Source of the DNA: Brachionus manjavacas
Lineage: Eukaryota; Rotifera; Eurotatoria; Ploima; Brachionidae
NCBI GenBank assembly: GCA_019054805.1
Contig: JAHQIY010000003.1
Span: 1,240,001-1,304,000 of the forward strand
Reading direction: 5' to 3'
DNA length: 64,000 bases
Part shown: in pieces, positions 54,036-64,000 of the stretch
Layout of the letters: each line of letters opens with the position of its first letter
How positions within the stretch are numbered: the first letter of the stretch is position 1
Position numbers and translations under genes: made by a program
The notes under the pieces: model-generated
Database searches by the model: none
Told to the model about the DNA's origin: nothing
The model's input: the letters and a program-made list of their open reading frames with translations, nothing else

Positions 54036-54700
54036 AATTAATTTAGGAAGACTTTTTTCCAAAGGAGTTCTCTCAATAACTACAACACCGACTCTAGCCA
54101 ACCTAAATGTCTTTAGTAACTATGCACCAGATCGTCTGCAATGTCTAGTCTGTTAACTTTTGCTTTTAATCCCCCTGGGAGTTGTTTTCTACATGACATA
54201 TTCAATCAATAAAAGGTAATAGTGCGAGAGAGAACGCACCTGTGTTTGACTCCTGTACACATTTTGAAGGTCTCAGATTGTCCTTTTTTCAGAATCACGC
54301 TGAACCCGATAAATATCTTCTGTGGCAGGACATAGCATTTAAATATGTCCCACAAGGTTTCACTGTGAATATTATCAAAACCTTTCTTGAAATCAATGAA
54401 GTTTAGATACAGAGGGCTATTCCATTCATTAAGGGTTTGCAAAAAATTAACTATTGCAAAAAATTTTAGTCAGGTTCTAAATTGAACCTAAAGATTCTTA
54501 ATAAGCTATTCCATTCCAGGCTTTGTTCAATGATGTTCCTAAGTCCAAATATATGGTCCATGCATTTTCTACCTCGATTAAAGCTTGTTATTTTCTTAGG
54601 GAGCTTGACTATTAGGCCTTTTGACTAGTCTTCTGGTGTGATTTCTTGTTGCTATAACTTGCTGAAGAGGTCTTGCAATATCCCTATTGTGATTCTACTG
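54010..54700 (-). pseudogene. LINE RT scrap (distinct clade)
   Basis: Minus strand: PLYLNFIDFKKGFDNIHSET and LWDIFKCYVLPQKI, then the region of VKHRCVLS, corresponding to RT blocks with the first catalytic Asp (FIDFKKGFD). Several frameshifts. An (ATT)n tract at 54012-54031 lies at its 3' side. The motifs differ from the CR1-type LINEs elsewhere in the window. Confidence 0.65.
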
Positions 54701-54754
54701 TCAGTAGATCTATTTGATATAGTAGACCTGTGTGTGACCAACATACTCTGTATA

Positions 54755-54873
54755 ACGTAATTATCCGAATTTAGTGACATGTAACTATAAAATCTTTTAC
54801 ATGTAATCAAAGTGTGTCACTAAAATAGAATACTCTATTTTTAAGTCATATCACTCGATTCGGATAATTACGT
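54755..54873. mobile_element. 119-bp MITE with TA duplication
   Basis: ACGTAATTATCCGAAT (from 54755) and ATTCGGATAATTACGT (to 54873) are perfect inverted ends flanked by TA on both sides. The interior has GTGACATGTAAC and TTACATGTAATC, partly self-complementary. Confidence 0.75.
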
Positions 54874-54875
54874 TA

Positions 54876-55370
54876 GTTGGAACTAAGTTTCGTAAAGATA
54901 TACACAAGATTTTCTGAAAGTGATTAATGTCTAGTAGGAGCGTGTATAAGGTTGAAATTGAGTAAAGTTTATCAGAGAAACACATCAAAAAATACAATGT
55001 AAAACGCCTAGCTAATTCCAAGCACAAAACATTATCAGACTTGTTTTTAAGTCACAAAAAACAAGTCTGATATTGTTATCTCCTCCGAGGGATCAATTAT
55101 GGCCCGTTTTTTTTTCTCTCAAATCTAGACAAAATTCTGAACAATTCTATGGTTTTCAGCAAGACGACTAGCTTGCGGAGGCGGCCTACATGAGAGGTCG
55201 CCTATGGTAGCTCGTTGCACATAATGAGATAAAACACTGATAGAAATATACAATAAAAATTTTAGGGTTAAAAAAGTTAATTAATTTTTACAAGAATAAA
55301 AAAAAATGGAAATAAATTCTAATAAGAGAAGAAAGAATTATATCTAGTAAAAAATTGATATATAGTGTTA
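54876..55370. other. Spacer, nothing recognised
   Basis: Less AT-rich than average in part. Contains GTCACAAAAAACAAGTCTGA near 55050-55070, a solo piece resembling the AAGTC MITE ends. No gene. Confidence 0.35.
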
Positions 55371-55752
55371 AAAAGTAACAAGTCACAAAAATTTAAGTCA
55401 AAGTCATGACTTAAAATTTTTTTTTCTTTTTTTTTTTAACTGCTAGTATATCGCGAACTAGAAATATCACTGTTGGTGCTATAAAAAATCTGGTTATAAT
55501 CGTTTCATTTGAAAACGATGAAATACTTTTTATTTCGATTAAATAAAACCAAAAATTTGGTGAATTTATCAACACTATTAAAAATAAAATGAATAATAGA
55601 GTTAAAAAAAATTTTTTTCTATTTATTTTGTATTTGTTTGGAAAAAGTATATAAAAAAATCGATTAGCAACAATTGTCACATTTAAAAGAAAAAAAAAAT
55701 TTTAAGTCATTAACTTGACTTGACTCAAAACTTGTGACTTAAAAACAAGTCT
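55371..55752. mobile_element. AAGTC-type MITE carrying a receptor-like fragment
   Basis: Left end 55380-55425 (AAGTCACAAAAATTTAAGTC, then AAAGTCATGACTTAAAA) is mirrored at 55695-55745 (TTTAAGTCATTAACTTGACT, ending TGTGACTTAAAAAC). The interior has a minus-strand 89-codon frame (55411-55680). It contains NRFFYILFPNKYKINRKKFF followed by a hydrophobic span, which looks like the TM3 end/loop 2/TM4 part of a rhodopsin-class receptor. A captured host fragment is possible but unproven. Confidence 0.5.
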
Positions 55753-56074
55753 GAACAATATACAGATCAAAGCTTAGAAAAAGCTACCAAAAACTTTAAC
55801 ACCGAGAGGAGTCGGATATACAGAAAAGATGGTTAAAAATTCGGAAAGTCTATTGCAAAAAAGCAAAGGAGGTCCTGGGATTTGCATTATCTGGATTTTC
55901 ACAAAAAAAAAATTAATGAAAGACAAAGAAGTTCGTTACTTAAAAACCGAAAGAGAGCAATGACAGAGATGGGTTGGACATTTTACCCAGTCATTTAAAA
56001 AAACGAAAAAAAATCAAAAATTTTACGAAAACAGCCATCGAAAAAAAAACGTTGAAGATTGACAATTTTTTCGT

Positions 56075-56270
56075 CGTTTTTTCGAAACATATTTTTGAAT
56101 AGATTTCGCAAAAAATTTTTGAAAAAATACCAAAAATATTTTCCGAATAATGTTCGGATTTTTATTTCGATTTGTTTTCGAAACTTATTTTTGAAAAGAT
56201 TTTGCTATAAATTTTTGAAAAAATACCAAAAATATTTTCCGAATAATGTTCGGATTTTTTTTTCGTTTTT
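56075..56270. repeat. Two-copy tandem repeat, period 96 bp
   Basis: The words TTTTCCGAATAATGTTCGGA and AAAAATACCAAAAATATT recur exactly 96 bp apart (for example at 56141 and 56237). Each unit contains TCCGAATAATGTTCGGA, itself a palindrome. Confidence 0.75.
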
Positions 56271-56721
56271 GTTTCGAAAATTTGTTATAATTTTAAATAT
56301 TTATTATTTCAGCTAATAAAAAATAAATTTATAAATCATTCATTTATTAACAAAAGAATAAAATTATCGAAATTCAAAGTTACAAGTAAAAACTAGTGGC
56401 ATTTATACAATTATATTACAAAATTTTTTAATTAAAAAAAAATTATTAATTACAATAATATTTTATATCGTATAATCTAATTGAATTTTTTTAAATTTTT
56501 TTTTCAAGTGACTCATGGGTGATATAAAAATAAAAAACAGTATAAAATTTAATACAAAAAAAAATACAAAATAAAGATAGTGTAAAATTTTAGTATATTT
56601 AAGTAAATTTTTTTTATTTAATTTTTTGATTTACATTCAGAGCAGAGTCCTCTCATAACGGTTCTGAATTTTGATTCAGTTAGACTGACATTTTTTGAAC
56701 GTAAGAAATCTTTAAAAAACA
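56271..56721. other. AT-rich spacer
   Basis: Nothing recognised. Confidence 0.35.
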
Positions 56722-57098
56722 TTAGATGAATAGTTTAATAAAAATGTAAATTTTGTTAAAACCTCGAGCTGCACTTAACTCGGTAAATTTTTCAATCATT
56801 GTTTTTCCATTGCTTTTAGCCCATATATCTACATCAGAAACGACTGCTTTTGCCATAGTTCGAAATATAAACTCAGGATTTTTTTGCTCACCTATCATTA
56901 TTTCTACTCTATTATTCAAATTCAAGCTCATAAATTTTCCAGGATAGTCTTCATGTATCAGAATTTTTCCCGAAGTGTTTCCAAACTTTCTTACCTCGTC
57001 ACGGTCTTTTTCTGAGCCAATATATTTCAAAACTTGAATTGACAACTTTGTCAAATTGTTGAACAAAGTTTGATCTAATTTTAAATTTTTGTCATCAA
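56722..57098 (-). CDS. BEN-like domain exon (uncertain)
   Basis: Minus-strand frame, open from about 57098 to the stop at 56722. The part NPEFIFRTMAKAVVSDVDIW followed by a Ser-Asn-Gly-Lys stretch resembles the core of BEN domains (DNA/chromatin binding). A possible intron (acceptor AAAAAAAAG at 57099, donor GTGAAT at 57508) would join it in phase to the upstream frame, but the acceptor lacks a pyrimidine tract. Either a second exon of a BEN-like gene or a decayed remnant. Confidence 0.35.
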
Positions 57099-57470
57099 CT
57101 TTTTTTTAATTTTTATTTTTTTTAGCTTTTAATTTTGGAATTGTGCATTAAATAAAATGACTAAATAATGAATAAATTAACATTCTAAATAGTTAATTTA
57201 ATTAGTTTAAACTATATATTATTTTTTTTTTTATTTTTGCTAAATATATTTTGATTTTATTTTATTCAAAAACAAATCTTTGCTTATCAAAAATATTTTG
57301 ATTCTAATGGAAATAGCTAAAGAGATGTGATTTTTCTTTTTTCTTCCTAAATAAAAAGCATCAATAAAGTTAACTAAAAATTTTACCCTATAAATAAATT
57401 TTTTTCTTGTTAATTCAACCGTTTAAAATAGGCATGTTTAATACCACCAATCCAAAATTTAAATCTCTCT

Positions 57471-58025
57471 TTAAATTAAAAAAAATATTTTAATAAACAA
57501 AAATTCACTTGAAAATTCTTTGAACATTTCTATTTGCTGTTCCAGGTTTAAATTTTTTTCCTTTTCATCTCTTAGTTGGTTCTTTAAATCCAATATTAAA
57601 GAATCCCTTTCGGACAACTTTCTTTCTGTGTCTTTAAAATTTTCGTGATCGTCGATTTCTTTTTGGGTTCTGGATACTTCAAAACACTGATTTGCCTCAA
57701 TTTTATTTTTTTGATCATTTAAAGATTTTTTTTGAACTCCTTTAGTACACTCATTGCTGACATTTTTTATAATTTTTGTTTTTTTACCAATTGATGAATT
57801 GGATTTGTCAGGAAAAAATTTTTTTAATTCGGACTCACACTCTTCTTTAGTACCTAATAATTTTACAGTTCCTTTCAAAGCTCTTTTTTTATATTTAAAT
57901 TCATAATCCTCTTCTATTTCTATTTCTTCATCTTTGTCATTCAAAAATATATCATTTGTCTTAATTACAGCGAATTCCTGTTTGTTTCCATTAATCCAAA
58001 ACACAATGGCATAGGTTTCTGGCAT
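57471..58025 (-). CDS. BEN-associated N-terminal domain plus coiled coil
   Basis: ATG at 58025. Residues 1-75 (YAIVFWINGNKQEFAVIKTN through a LKGTVKLLGTKEECESEL segment) resemble the small beta-rich N-terminal domain found in many invertebrate BEN-domain and transposon-associated proteins. Residues about 125-170 are a coiled coil (ERKLSERDSLILDLKNQLRD). No DNA-binding part lies within this frame. It lies 0.5 kb downstream of the CACTA-like transposase on the same strand, so it could be an accessory transposon gene or a host gene. Confidence 0.5.
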   Translation of the reverse strand: MPETYAIVFWINGNKQEFAVIKTNDIFLNDKDEEIEIEEDYEFKYKKRALKGTVKLLGTKEECESELKKFFPDKSNSSIGKKTKIIKNVSNECTKGVQKKSLNDQKNKIEANQCFEVSRTQKEIDDHENFKDTERKLSERDSLILDLKNQLRDEKEKNLNLEQQIEMFKEFSSEFLFIKIFFLI

Positions 58026-58484
58026 TTCACGTTGAATTATTTCTATTCAGGTTAAAAATGAAAAATTTGTAGTAAAAGATTTCGATTTTAAAATTTCAGT
58101 ATTCAGCTAAACAGATGAGAGACGCTAAAATCTGATATATAAATTGTGTTATTTGCATTAATATATACACATTTCTGTAGCTCTGAAACTGGAGCAAAAA
58201 ATTGAATCTGTTTTGACACAAATATGGATTGATGACTTTAAATTTGGAAACTTTGGATTAAAAAATAGATTTTGAAGTTTAGTAATAAGGAAGCATACTG
58301 CATAAACTGATTTAGAATCTAAAATAAAATATTTGATAAAACCAAATTTTTTTTTGAATTTTATACAATAATCACATCTCAGTGTCTGCTTGTAAAATAG
58401 AGATGTAAAAAAAATATTATTTCTTTTGTAAATTTTAAATAAGTTGTAATGATTTCTTGATACTAAGTCACAGATCTGATTATG

Positions 58485-60400
58485 TTAATAAGAAGATATC
58501 ATATTAATATTATTAACCTTAATTTTTAAATAGAAATCCTTACTTTGTATATCTTGATGAATGATTTCGTCATTTTTTATTTTATAATACAATTTTATTG
58601 AATTAAATGAATTAATTATTTCGATTCCAACAGAACTCTTACCTTTACAATTTTGAATGAGTATCCTATTAAAATTTTCATACTGGAAACAACAAAATTC
58701 ATTTAAGTTACCTATATTTCTAATATCACTAACAATATGAATAAGCTCATGTACACCTGAAAGCATGGAATTTGGACCATAAAAAAAAGACATATCTTTT
58801 TAAAGTCTTTGATTAAAATTTGAATTGAAGGAAGATATTTTTTATCTATTTGTTTTCTTAATAAATTTTCTAAGATGATAATTAAGTTAATCAAATGGTT
58901 AAGTTGGTCTTGTTGCATGATGCCCCTAAATATAGGTAGAGCGTAGTATAAAACAAATGCAAGATATTCGTTTGCTTTCCAATATTTGATATGAATAATT
59001 TCACGTGGAACTCTAGGAATAAACTGAGGCACTCTTATTTCTAGCATTTTCTTATTTATATTTAGTAGGTGAGATCTGAGAGAAAACTTTTCATTTCGAA
59101 ATTTTTCATCAAACCAATATTCTGTTAATTTGCGGACTACTCCCTCTAAAATTGAATGCATGTAGTCTATCATAGTACCTTCAATTGGATAAAAATATTT
59201 TAATCCAGTTAAAGCAGAAATGCCTTTAACTCCTCTTACTTCTTTTCCTGTTGCTAAACAATTAGATAAATCTTTTTGATATTTTAACTGACTTCTAAGA
59301 GGACCTTCTGAATTATATAATTTAAATGGGTAAATATGAATTGAACCATTTTTTTGAGTATGTAACGACTCACCGGGTTGGTAGCATTTTTTACAACCAA
59401 AAAAACCATTGAACTGCTTCATATTTAGCAGACTTGCTCTTGCTGGTTTGTCTTGGACAGTAAATAAAAGAAAAAACTTGACTAATTCTAGTTTTTCATT
59501 AACTTTCATTATCTCACCGAGCTCTAAACTTTTGAGCTCGTTTAAAATTGGTTCAATAAAAATGGGAAATGCAGGCTTATTAGGCCCGACCCATAAACCA
59601 CCAAGAATAATATTTGCAAAATTAAATCTATCTTTTAAACTCAATTCATTTATAACAAAATAGATTGGCCAAATGTGGTTAGAGGATTTGTATGGACTAA
59701 TTCCATCTGTGTTCAAAGTAAAAGTAAAGAATCTTGTATTTTCCTTTGATTTAACTTTTTCATAAATTGTTGAATCTTTAAAATCTGAAAAGATGGGCTT
59801 TGAATCCAGAATTTGCCGTATTTGTCCTAATATATTAAGATGATAGAATTTTGATATACATTTCCCACATTCACTACACTTATTTAGAAATTTTATACTT
59901 GTTTTAAAATTTTTGTTGCGGCCATTGCAAAATTTAAATTTTCTATAATTTATTTTTGATTTTTCATCATTTGCCAAAATATCTATTATTTTATCAATAG
60001 AAGTAGGAATTTTTAAATCAGGAACAAGTTTTTTAATAAGAATGATACAATCTTCTATTGAAGATTTTGTCATGTTATTTTTCATGTATAATTTAAAAAT
60101 TTCCTCGCATATATTTATTGTTTCATTAGGAGTAGAGATTTTTTCAGAAATTTGTTTTAAATGTGGTTCATCAATATTCTCATCTTTATTTGATGTTGAG
60201 TGATCTAATAAAACATCATTATCTAGATTGGATAATTGGTAATCTATTTTACCCTGTTTTACCTTTTCATTTATAGGAGGAAACCTTTTAGAAGAAATTA
60301 CTTGAGACTGATAAGGGTTCTCGGAAAATAAATATTTAGAAGAACGCGGAATTTCTTGCTTTGAATCAATTGATAAATAGTTTCTCCTAAATTTTTTCAT
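58485..60400 (-). pseudogene. CACTA-like transposase (Transposase_21 type), frameshifted near C-terminus
   Basis: ATG at 60400, about 640 residues over two frames. An N-terminal acidic region is followed by CSECGKCISKFYHL (zinc-binding-like). The catalytic region has TFTLNTDGISPYKSSNHIWP, IYFVINELSLKDRFNFANII and LGGLWVGPNKPAFPIF, then VQDKPARA, FNGFFGCKKCYQPGE, and MIDYMHSILEGVVRKL. These match the order of Transposase_21/CACTA-type enzymes, with NTDG and QDKPARA likely holding catalytic Asp residues. The frame changes at a T8 run at about 58780-58790; the true C-terminus (GPNSMLSGVHELIHIVSDI) continues in the next frame to 58485. One base in a homopolymer may be a sequencing error, so the gene could be intact. 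Terminal repeats not found. Confidence 0.75.
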
Positions 60401-61007
60401 GTTTAAAAATTCAGATAATAATAAAAAAATCGTTTGGTTTTTTAATTAATCTAGTTGGATCACCTTGCGAAACACTTCTTTGTTTATAAAAGTCTAAGTG
60501 TAAAAAAAATTTTTTTAATTTAATATATTTTTCAAAAATGTATGACTGACTATCTAATTTAATTTTAAATCATAAAGTAAAATCATTTTTTACTCAATCG
60601 TAAATAAGAGTTTACATCAAACAAGGACTGTCGAGTTCATGACCTTTGTTTTTTCGATAATTATTTAGCATAATTATCATAATCATAAATAGCATAAGTA
60701 TGATAATTCAAACTGTTCAAAGAATCAAGTCAATTATCCTTAATTTTAAATAACAGATGTTTTTCTAAAAAGCGGAATTTTTGAAATAACTGATGACTCT
60801 TTTTTTGGGATAGAAAAATCAAAAGGTTTTTTTAAACAAAAAGATTGTTTTAATTTGCTAAATAAAAATTCAATTGTCATTTTTATTTTTTTTTTTTGCA
60901 TTCAGTCTTTAAAAGCAGATGTGTAATAATTATTTACTATTTTAATCTGGAAAGGCTTATAAACACGTCACAGATAAAGCAAATATTTTTAACAAATATT
61001 TTTAAAA
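60401..61007. other. Spacer upstream of transposase
   Basis: AT-rich. 60655-60715 has repeated ATTATCATAAT words. No gene. Confidence 0.35.
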
Positions 61008-61160
61008 ATTGAACCTAAAGATTCTTAATAAGCTGAACCAGCTAGCACCGACCTCGATATTGACACAGAAGTATCTAGCAATAAAATCTCGTAATAACAG
61101 AAATTCCCCGGAGAGTGATGGAGTTAAGGCAGAAATGTTCAAAGCAATAAACTTTTAGGA
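61008..61160 (+). pseudogene. LINE RT scrap (N-terminal RT blocks)
   Basis: LNQLAPT, then after a frameshift DIDTEVSSNKI, and then AIKSRNNRNSPESDGVKAEM (about 61079-61138), the block preceding the first RT palm motif. A 27-bp stretch at 61008-61034 also occurs at 54481-54507. Confidence 0.5.
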
Positions 61161-61734
61161 AAAATCAAAATTTTTAATTTTATGATATCTTTATGAAGAT
61201 TTCTACGAACTGAATCCAAAAATGTCAAAAATTTTAAAATCGGACCGTTATTTTAAAAACTATATGAGCTTAAATTCTAAAAGGGCTTTTTAATTAAAAT
61301 GACAATATCTTCATTTCTAAGGCCTATAAAATAGCTATTTTTAGCGTGTTTAAAAAAAAAATGAGGAATTCAAAAAAAAATAGTATTTAAGTTATTCCTC
61401 AAAAATTTTTCTTACAGACCTGAAAAACAAAAAAATAGGGTATGCAGCTGCAAAGTCCAAATATGTTTGTGGCTGATGCTAGTTGACCTGAAGATTTATT
61501 TATTGTTTATCATGATTTCCGAGATACTCTTTGGTTTTTAAAAAGGGACAATTATGAACCGAAAATGAAAATGAATTTTCTGAAAATCTAAGTAAGACAG
61601 TTAGCTTTGAAATTATAGAAAAATACATTTTCTAATATATTCATTTTAAAAAAATATTAATAAAAAACAATTTCTTAACGAGAAAGAATCAAACTTTATA
61701 TATCTTCAAAAATTGAAGAATTCTTAAAATCTCT
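61161..61734. other. AT-rich spacer
   Basis: Nothing recognised. Confidence 0.35.
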
Positions 61735-62650
61735 TAGCATTTGCCAACTTTTGGGGAAAATGTTTTAGATTTAATATTCACAGAAGACTCTTCTAGAATA
61801 TATACAATTGAAAACGGACCACATCTTAGTACATCGAAGAAAAACAAACTTCACTCAGTGCTCGCTTGGCATTATCACCTAGAAAATTAAAATAATCAAG
61901 GAAGCTACCAGTGATGTTGAAGAACAATACAATCTTTTAATGGAATCCTACAAAATAGGGACATCTAAATTAATCCCCACAAAATGTTTCGCAATTGACA
62001 CCAATTTGACAAAAAAAAGCCCTAAGTGGTTTAACAATGACCTAAAGAAGCATACAACTCGAAAATATAAGCTACACTCAAAAATGAAATCTCCATTAGG
62101 ATTTGCTGCACTCAAAGACGAATACAAGAAAACTTGCAAAGACTTAAAGCGAGAGATCAAAGCTATACGCCTGTCTTACGAGGAAAACATTATTCGAGAG
62201 AGTAAAAAAAAACCCAAACTAATATATAGCTACATAAACAGTCAGAAAAAACACAAAGATAAAATCAGGTCTTTAACTAACTCAAATGGTGATCTTATGG
62301 TAGACAAAAAAAAATTAACAAACCTGTTAAATGACCAGTTCCATGAATCTTTCAATACAGATTGTGGTTCACATTTACCAAATTTTCCGTCAAGATGCCA
62401 GGAAATCTGTGAAATCGACACTGAGCTATTTTCATACTCAAATATCACCAAACATATTGCCAAGTTAAATATGAGAAAAGCCGGTGGGAACGACGGATTA
62501 CATCCATATGTTATCAAAAGTTGTGCAGATAGCTTCTCGAAATGCTGGAACCGATTTTCATAAAATCATACACAACTGGTAAGCTCCCATCAGTTCTAGA
62601 TTTCCAGATAAAATACCGAAATTGACAAAGAGCTTTATAGTCTTACAAAT
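61735..62650 (+). pseudogene. LINE ORF2 fragment: endonuclease-RT linker and early RT
   Basis: Starts with PTFGENVLDLIFTEDSSRIY (end of endonuclease), passes a frame change, then 61940-62563: KSPKWFNNDLKKHTTRKYKL, KKPKLIYSYINSQKKHKDKI, LTNLLNDQFHESF and MRKAGGNDGLHPYVIKSCAD. The same segments are visible, more decayed, at about 6000-6470 in the LINE at 4276-7640, so both belong to one family. Truncated at both ends before the RT palm. Confidence 0.75.
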
Positions 62651-63580
62651 GATTATTTAGTTTTAAAAGCAGACAGTTGGTCTTCTTATTTATTAATTTA
62701 TTTCATATTAATTATTTTTTAAAAGGAACTTAAATAATTAAAATGATATTCAGTCTTTAACTTTTGGATTTTACCAAATGAAACAGTGTATTCCGGACAC
62801 AATAACATATTTAGTTTATTGTGTACACTGTTTAGTTTTGCACATGGTTTAATTTTTTGTAATTACAAAATGTATTCAATTTTGAAATAACATTGAAAAA
62901 GTGCGATATTTCGAATATTTTTTTCAGTTTCAAATAAAATAATTTTAAGTTAATACTGCAAACATGAAAAACTTTGTTTTTTTTTATTAATTTTGACTTA
63001 AGGTTTGTGATATGATGATCCTTAAAGATAACATTTGTAGTTTAAAAAACTATCTACGCTCTGTTTTCCATTTTTCAGAAATTAATTATTTGTTAAAATG
63101 CACTAAACGAAAGTAAATTATCACTAAAGTCAAAATTTCGAAGAAGAAAACAAAGTTTTTCGGGTCTAGTCGCTTAGGTAATTTATGGTTCACCTGTTAT
63201 TGGAACAATTCTTGTTCTCAGGTTTTAAGCACTATTGATTGACCTTATCAAAAAAATTGTTCACCTATTTTGAAATTTTTTCATCTATTTAGATAAAAGC
63301 TAAATGAAATATTAAAAAATAAGTTGGAAAAATAATTGCATAGAAAATTTAAAGTTGGGCGGAGTAAATTAAATCAGGTAGAAAAAGCATTCTCTTTAAA
63401 GGGCTAGATCACAAAATTACTTTCATTTTCGAGAATAACTTTGAAATTTTGAAAAAAATTGAATTGAAGTTTAGGATTAGTTTATGAAATCTAAGAAAAA
63501 TTTATCATATTTCTCAAATTTTATTGTTCAAATAAAAAAATTCAATCTCAAATCACATTTTTTAAACACGAGCACAATCC
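62651..63580. other. Upstream region of edge gene
   Basis: AT-rich intergenic sequence. No coding frame recognised. Confidence 0.35.
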
Positions 63581-63590
63581 TATAAAAAGG
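63581..63590 (+). promoter_or_regulatory. TATA box of edge gene
   Basis: TATAAAAAGG, 71 bp before ATG 63652, similar spacing to the EF-hand genes. Confidence 0.55.
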
Positions 63591-63651
63591 AAAATTTTTT
63601 TTCAAATTTAAAAATTTAGAAAAAAATTTTGAAAAAAATTTGAAAAAATCA

Positions 63652-64000
63652 ATGCTGTTTAAATTAACAATTTGTTTTTTCTTATTATTAGAAGTTATGC
63701 TTGCCTTAACTTTGGATGGCTTGGACGGTCAAAAATTTGCAAGACCAGTAGTTTTTGACCTTAGAGTGCCAGAATTAGAAGATTTAAGAAATATAAACAG
63801 TGAAATAATATCAAAGCTCAAGAATATTGAGACTATTTTGAACAGCTTCATCTCAGAAAAAGAAAATATCAAAGAAATTTTGGTTGAAAATACAAGCTTG
63901 ATAGATTTTTTGGGAACGAGAATTTCAAGTAGAGATAAAGATTTTAGAAATGATTTGAGACAACGCTGGCAAGACTTAAAAAGTTTTTGGGACAAATTAG
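63652..64000 (+). CDS. Secreted coiled-coil protein, 5' part (open at window end)
   Basis: ATG at 63652, in frame without a stop to the last base (116 codons). Residues 1-19 (MLFKLTICFFLLLEVMLAL) are a typical signal peptide. After a short Gly/Asp segment, residues about 40-90 are a heptad-like helical stretch (LEDLRNINSEIISKLKNIE, then EKENIKEILVENTSLIDFL), predicted coiled coil. The following part is charged (RQRWQDLKSFWDKL). No Cys apart from the signal peptide. Family not recognised. The good TATA box and signal peptide argue for a real host gene that continues to the right. Confidence 0.7.
   Translation, partial: MLFKLTICFFLLLEVMLALTLDGLDGQKFARPVVFDLRVPELEDLRNINSEIISKLKNIETILNSFISEKENIKEILVENTSLIDFLGTRISSRDKDFRNDLRQRWQDLKSFWDKL

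Noticed and set aside
1..64000. CRISPR arrays, bacterial operons, rRNA genes
   Set aside because: No regularly spaced repeats, ribosome-binding-site-led gene rows or rRNA-like conserved blocks; features are eukaryotic throughout.

Overview
This is a eukaryotic nuclear window, by eye about three quarters A+T. Genes have GT-AG introns, TATA boxes and AATAAA signals, and metazoan mobile elements are dense. The mix of EB-type cysteine modules, a degenerate C-type-lectin-like domain, an env-bearing chromodomain Ty3/gypsy element, LINE 3' ends with CGCC hairpin tails, and pogo, Tc1, hAT, MULE and CACTA-like DNA transposons suggests a small protostome invertebrate. A monogonont rotifer is my best guess, but nothing in the sequence proves it.

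Layout. 1-4 kb: a LINE 3' end, a MITE split by a Tc1-like element, and EF-hand gene copy A (minus). 4.0-7.6 kb: a degenerate LINE with ORF1, endonuclease and RT, poly(A) tail, and a deletion that removes the RT YADD box. 7.7-11.45 kb: a decayed hAT element containing a decayed pogo element that itself contains a MITE. 12.0-26.4 kb: a very large palindrome (arms about 5.9 kb, loop about 2.6 kb) built on an LTR retrotransposon and 1.7 kb of its flank. The right-arm gag-pol is one open frame; the left arm is broken at four homopolymers. 26.4-34 kb: a hAT fragment cut at the palindrome edge, a tRNA-like unit, a dispersed repeat and a MULE remnant. 34.1-53.6 kb: one minus-strand host gene whose six exons join with matching phases into 3,750 nt (1,249 aa), a type II membrane protein with tandem EB-rich units and a C-terminal lectin-like domain. 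Its introns hold EF-hand copy B (plus strand), a pogo miniature element, a Tc1-type MITE and several LINE pieces. 54-63 kb: LINE scraps, MITEs (one possibly carrying a receptor-like fragment), a BEN-like gene and a CACTA-like transposase. From 63.65 kb: the start of a secreted coiled-coil protein gene that runs off the window.

Only four units look like host genes: the EB/lectin gene, the two EF-hand copies, and the partial secreted protein; the BEN-like gene is uncertain. Most remaining recognisable content is transposon-derived. The EF-hand pair and the edge gene share one promoter layout (TATA about 67-71 bp before ATG), which suggests very short 5' leaders.
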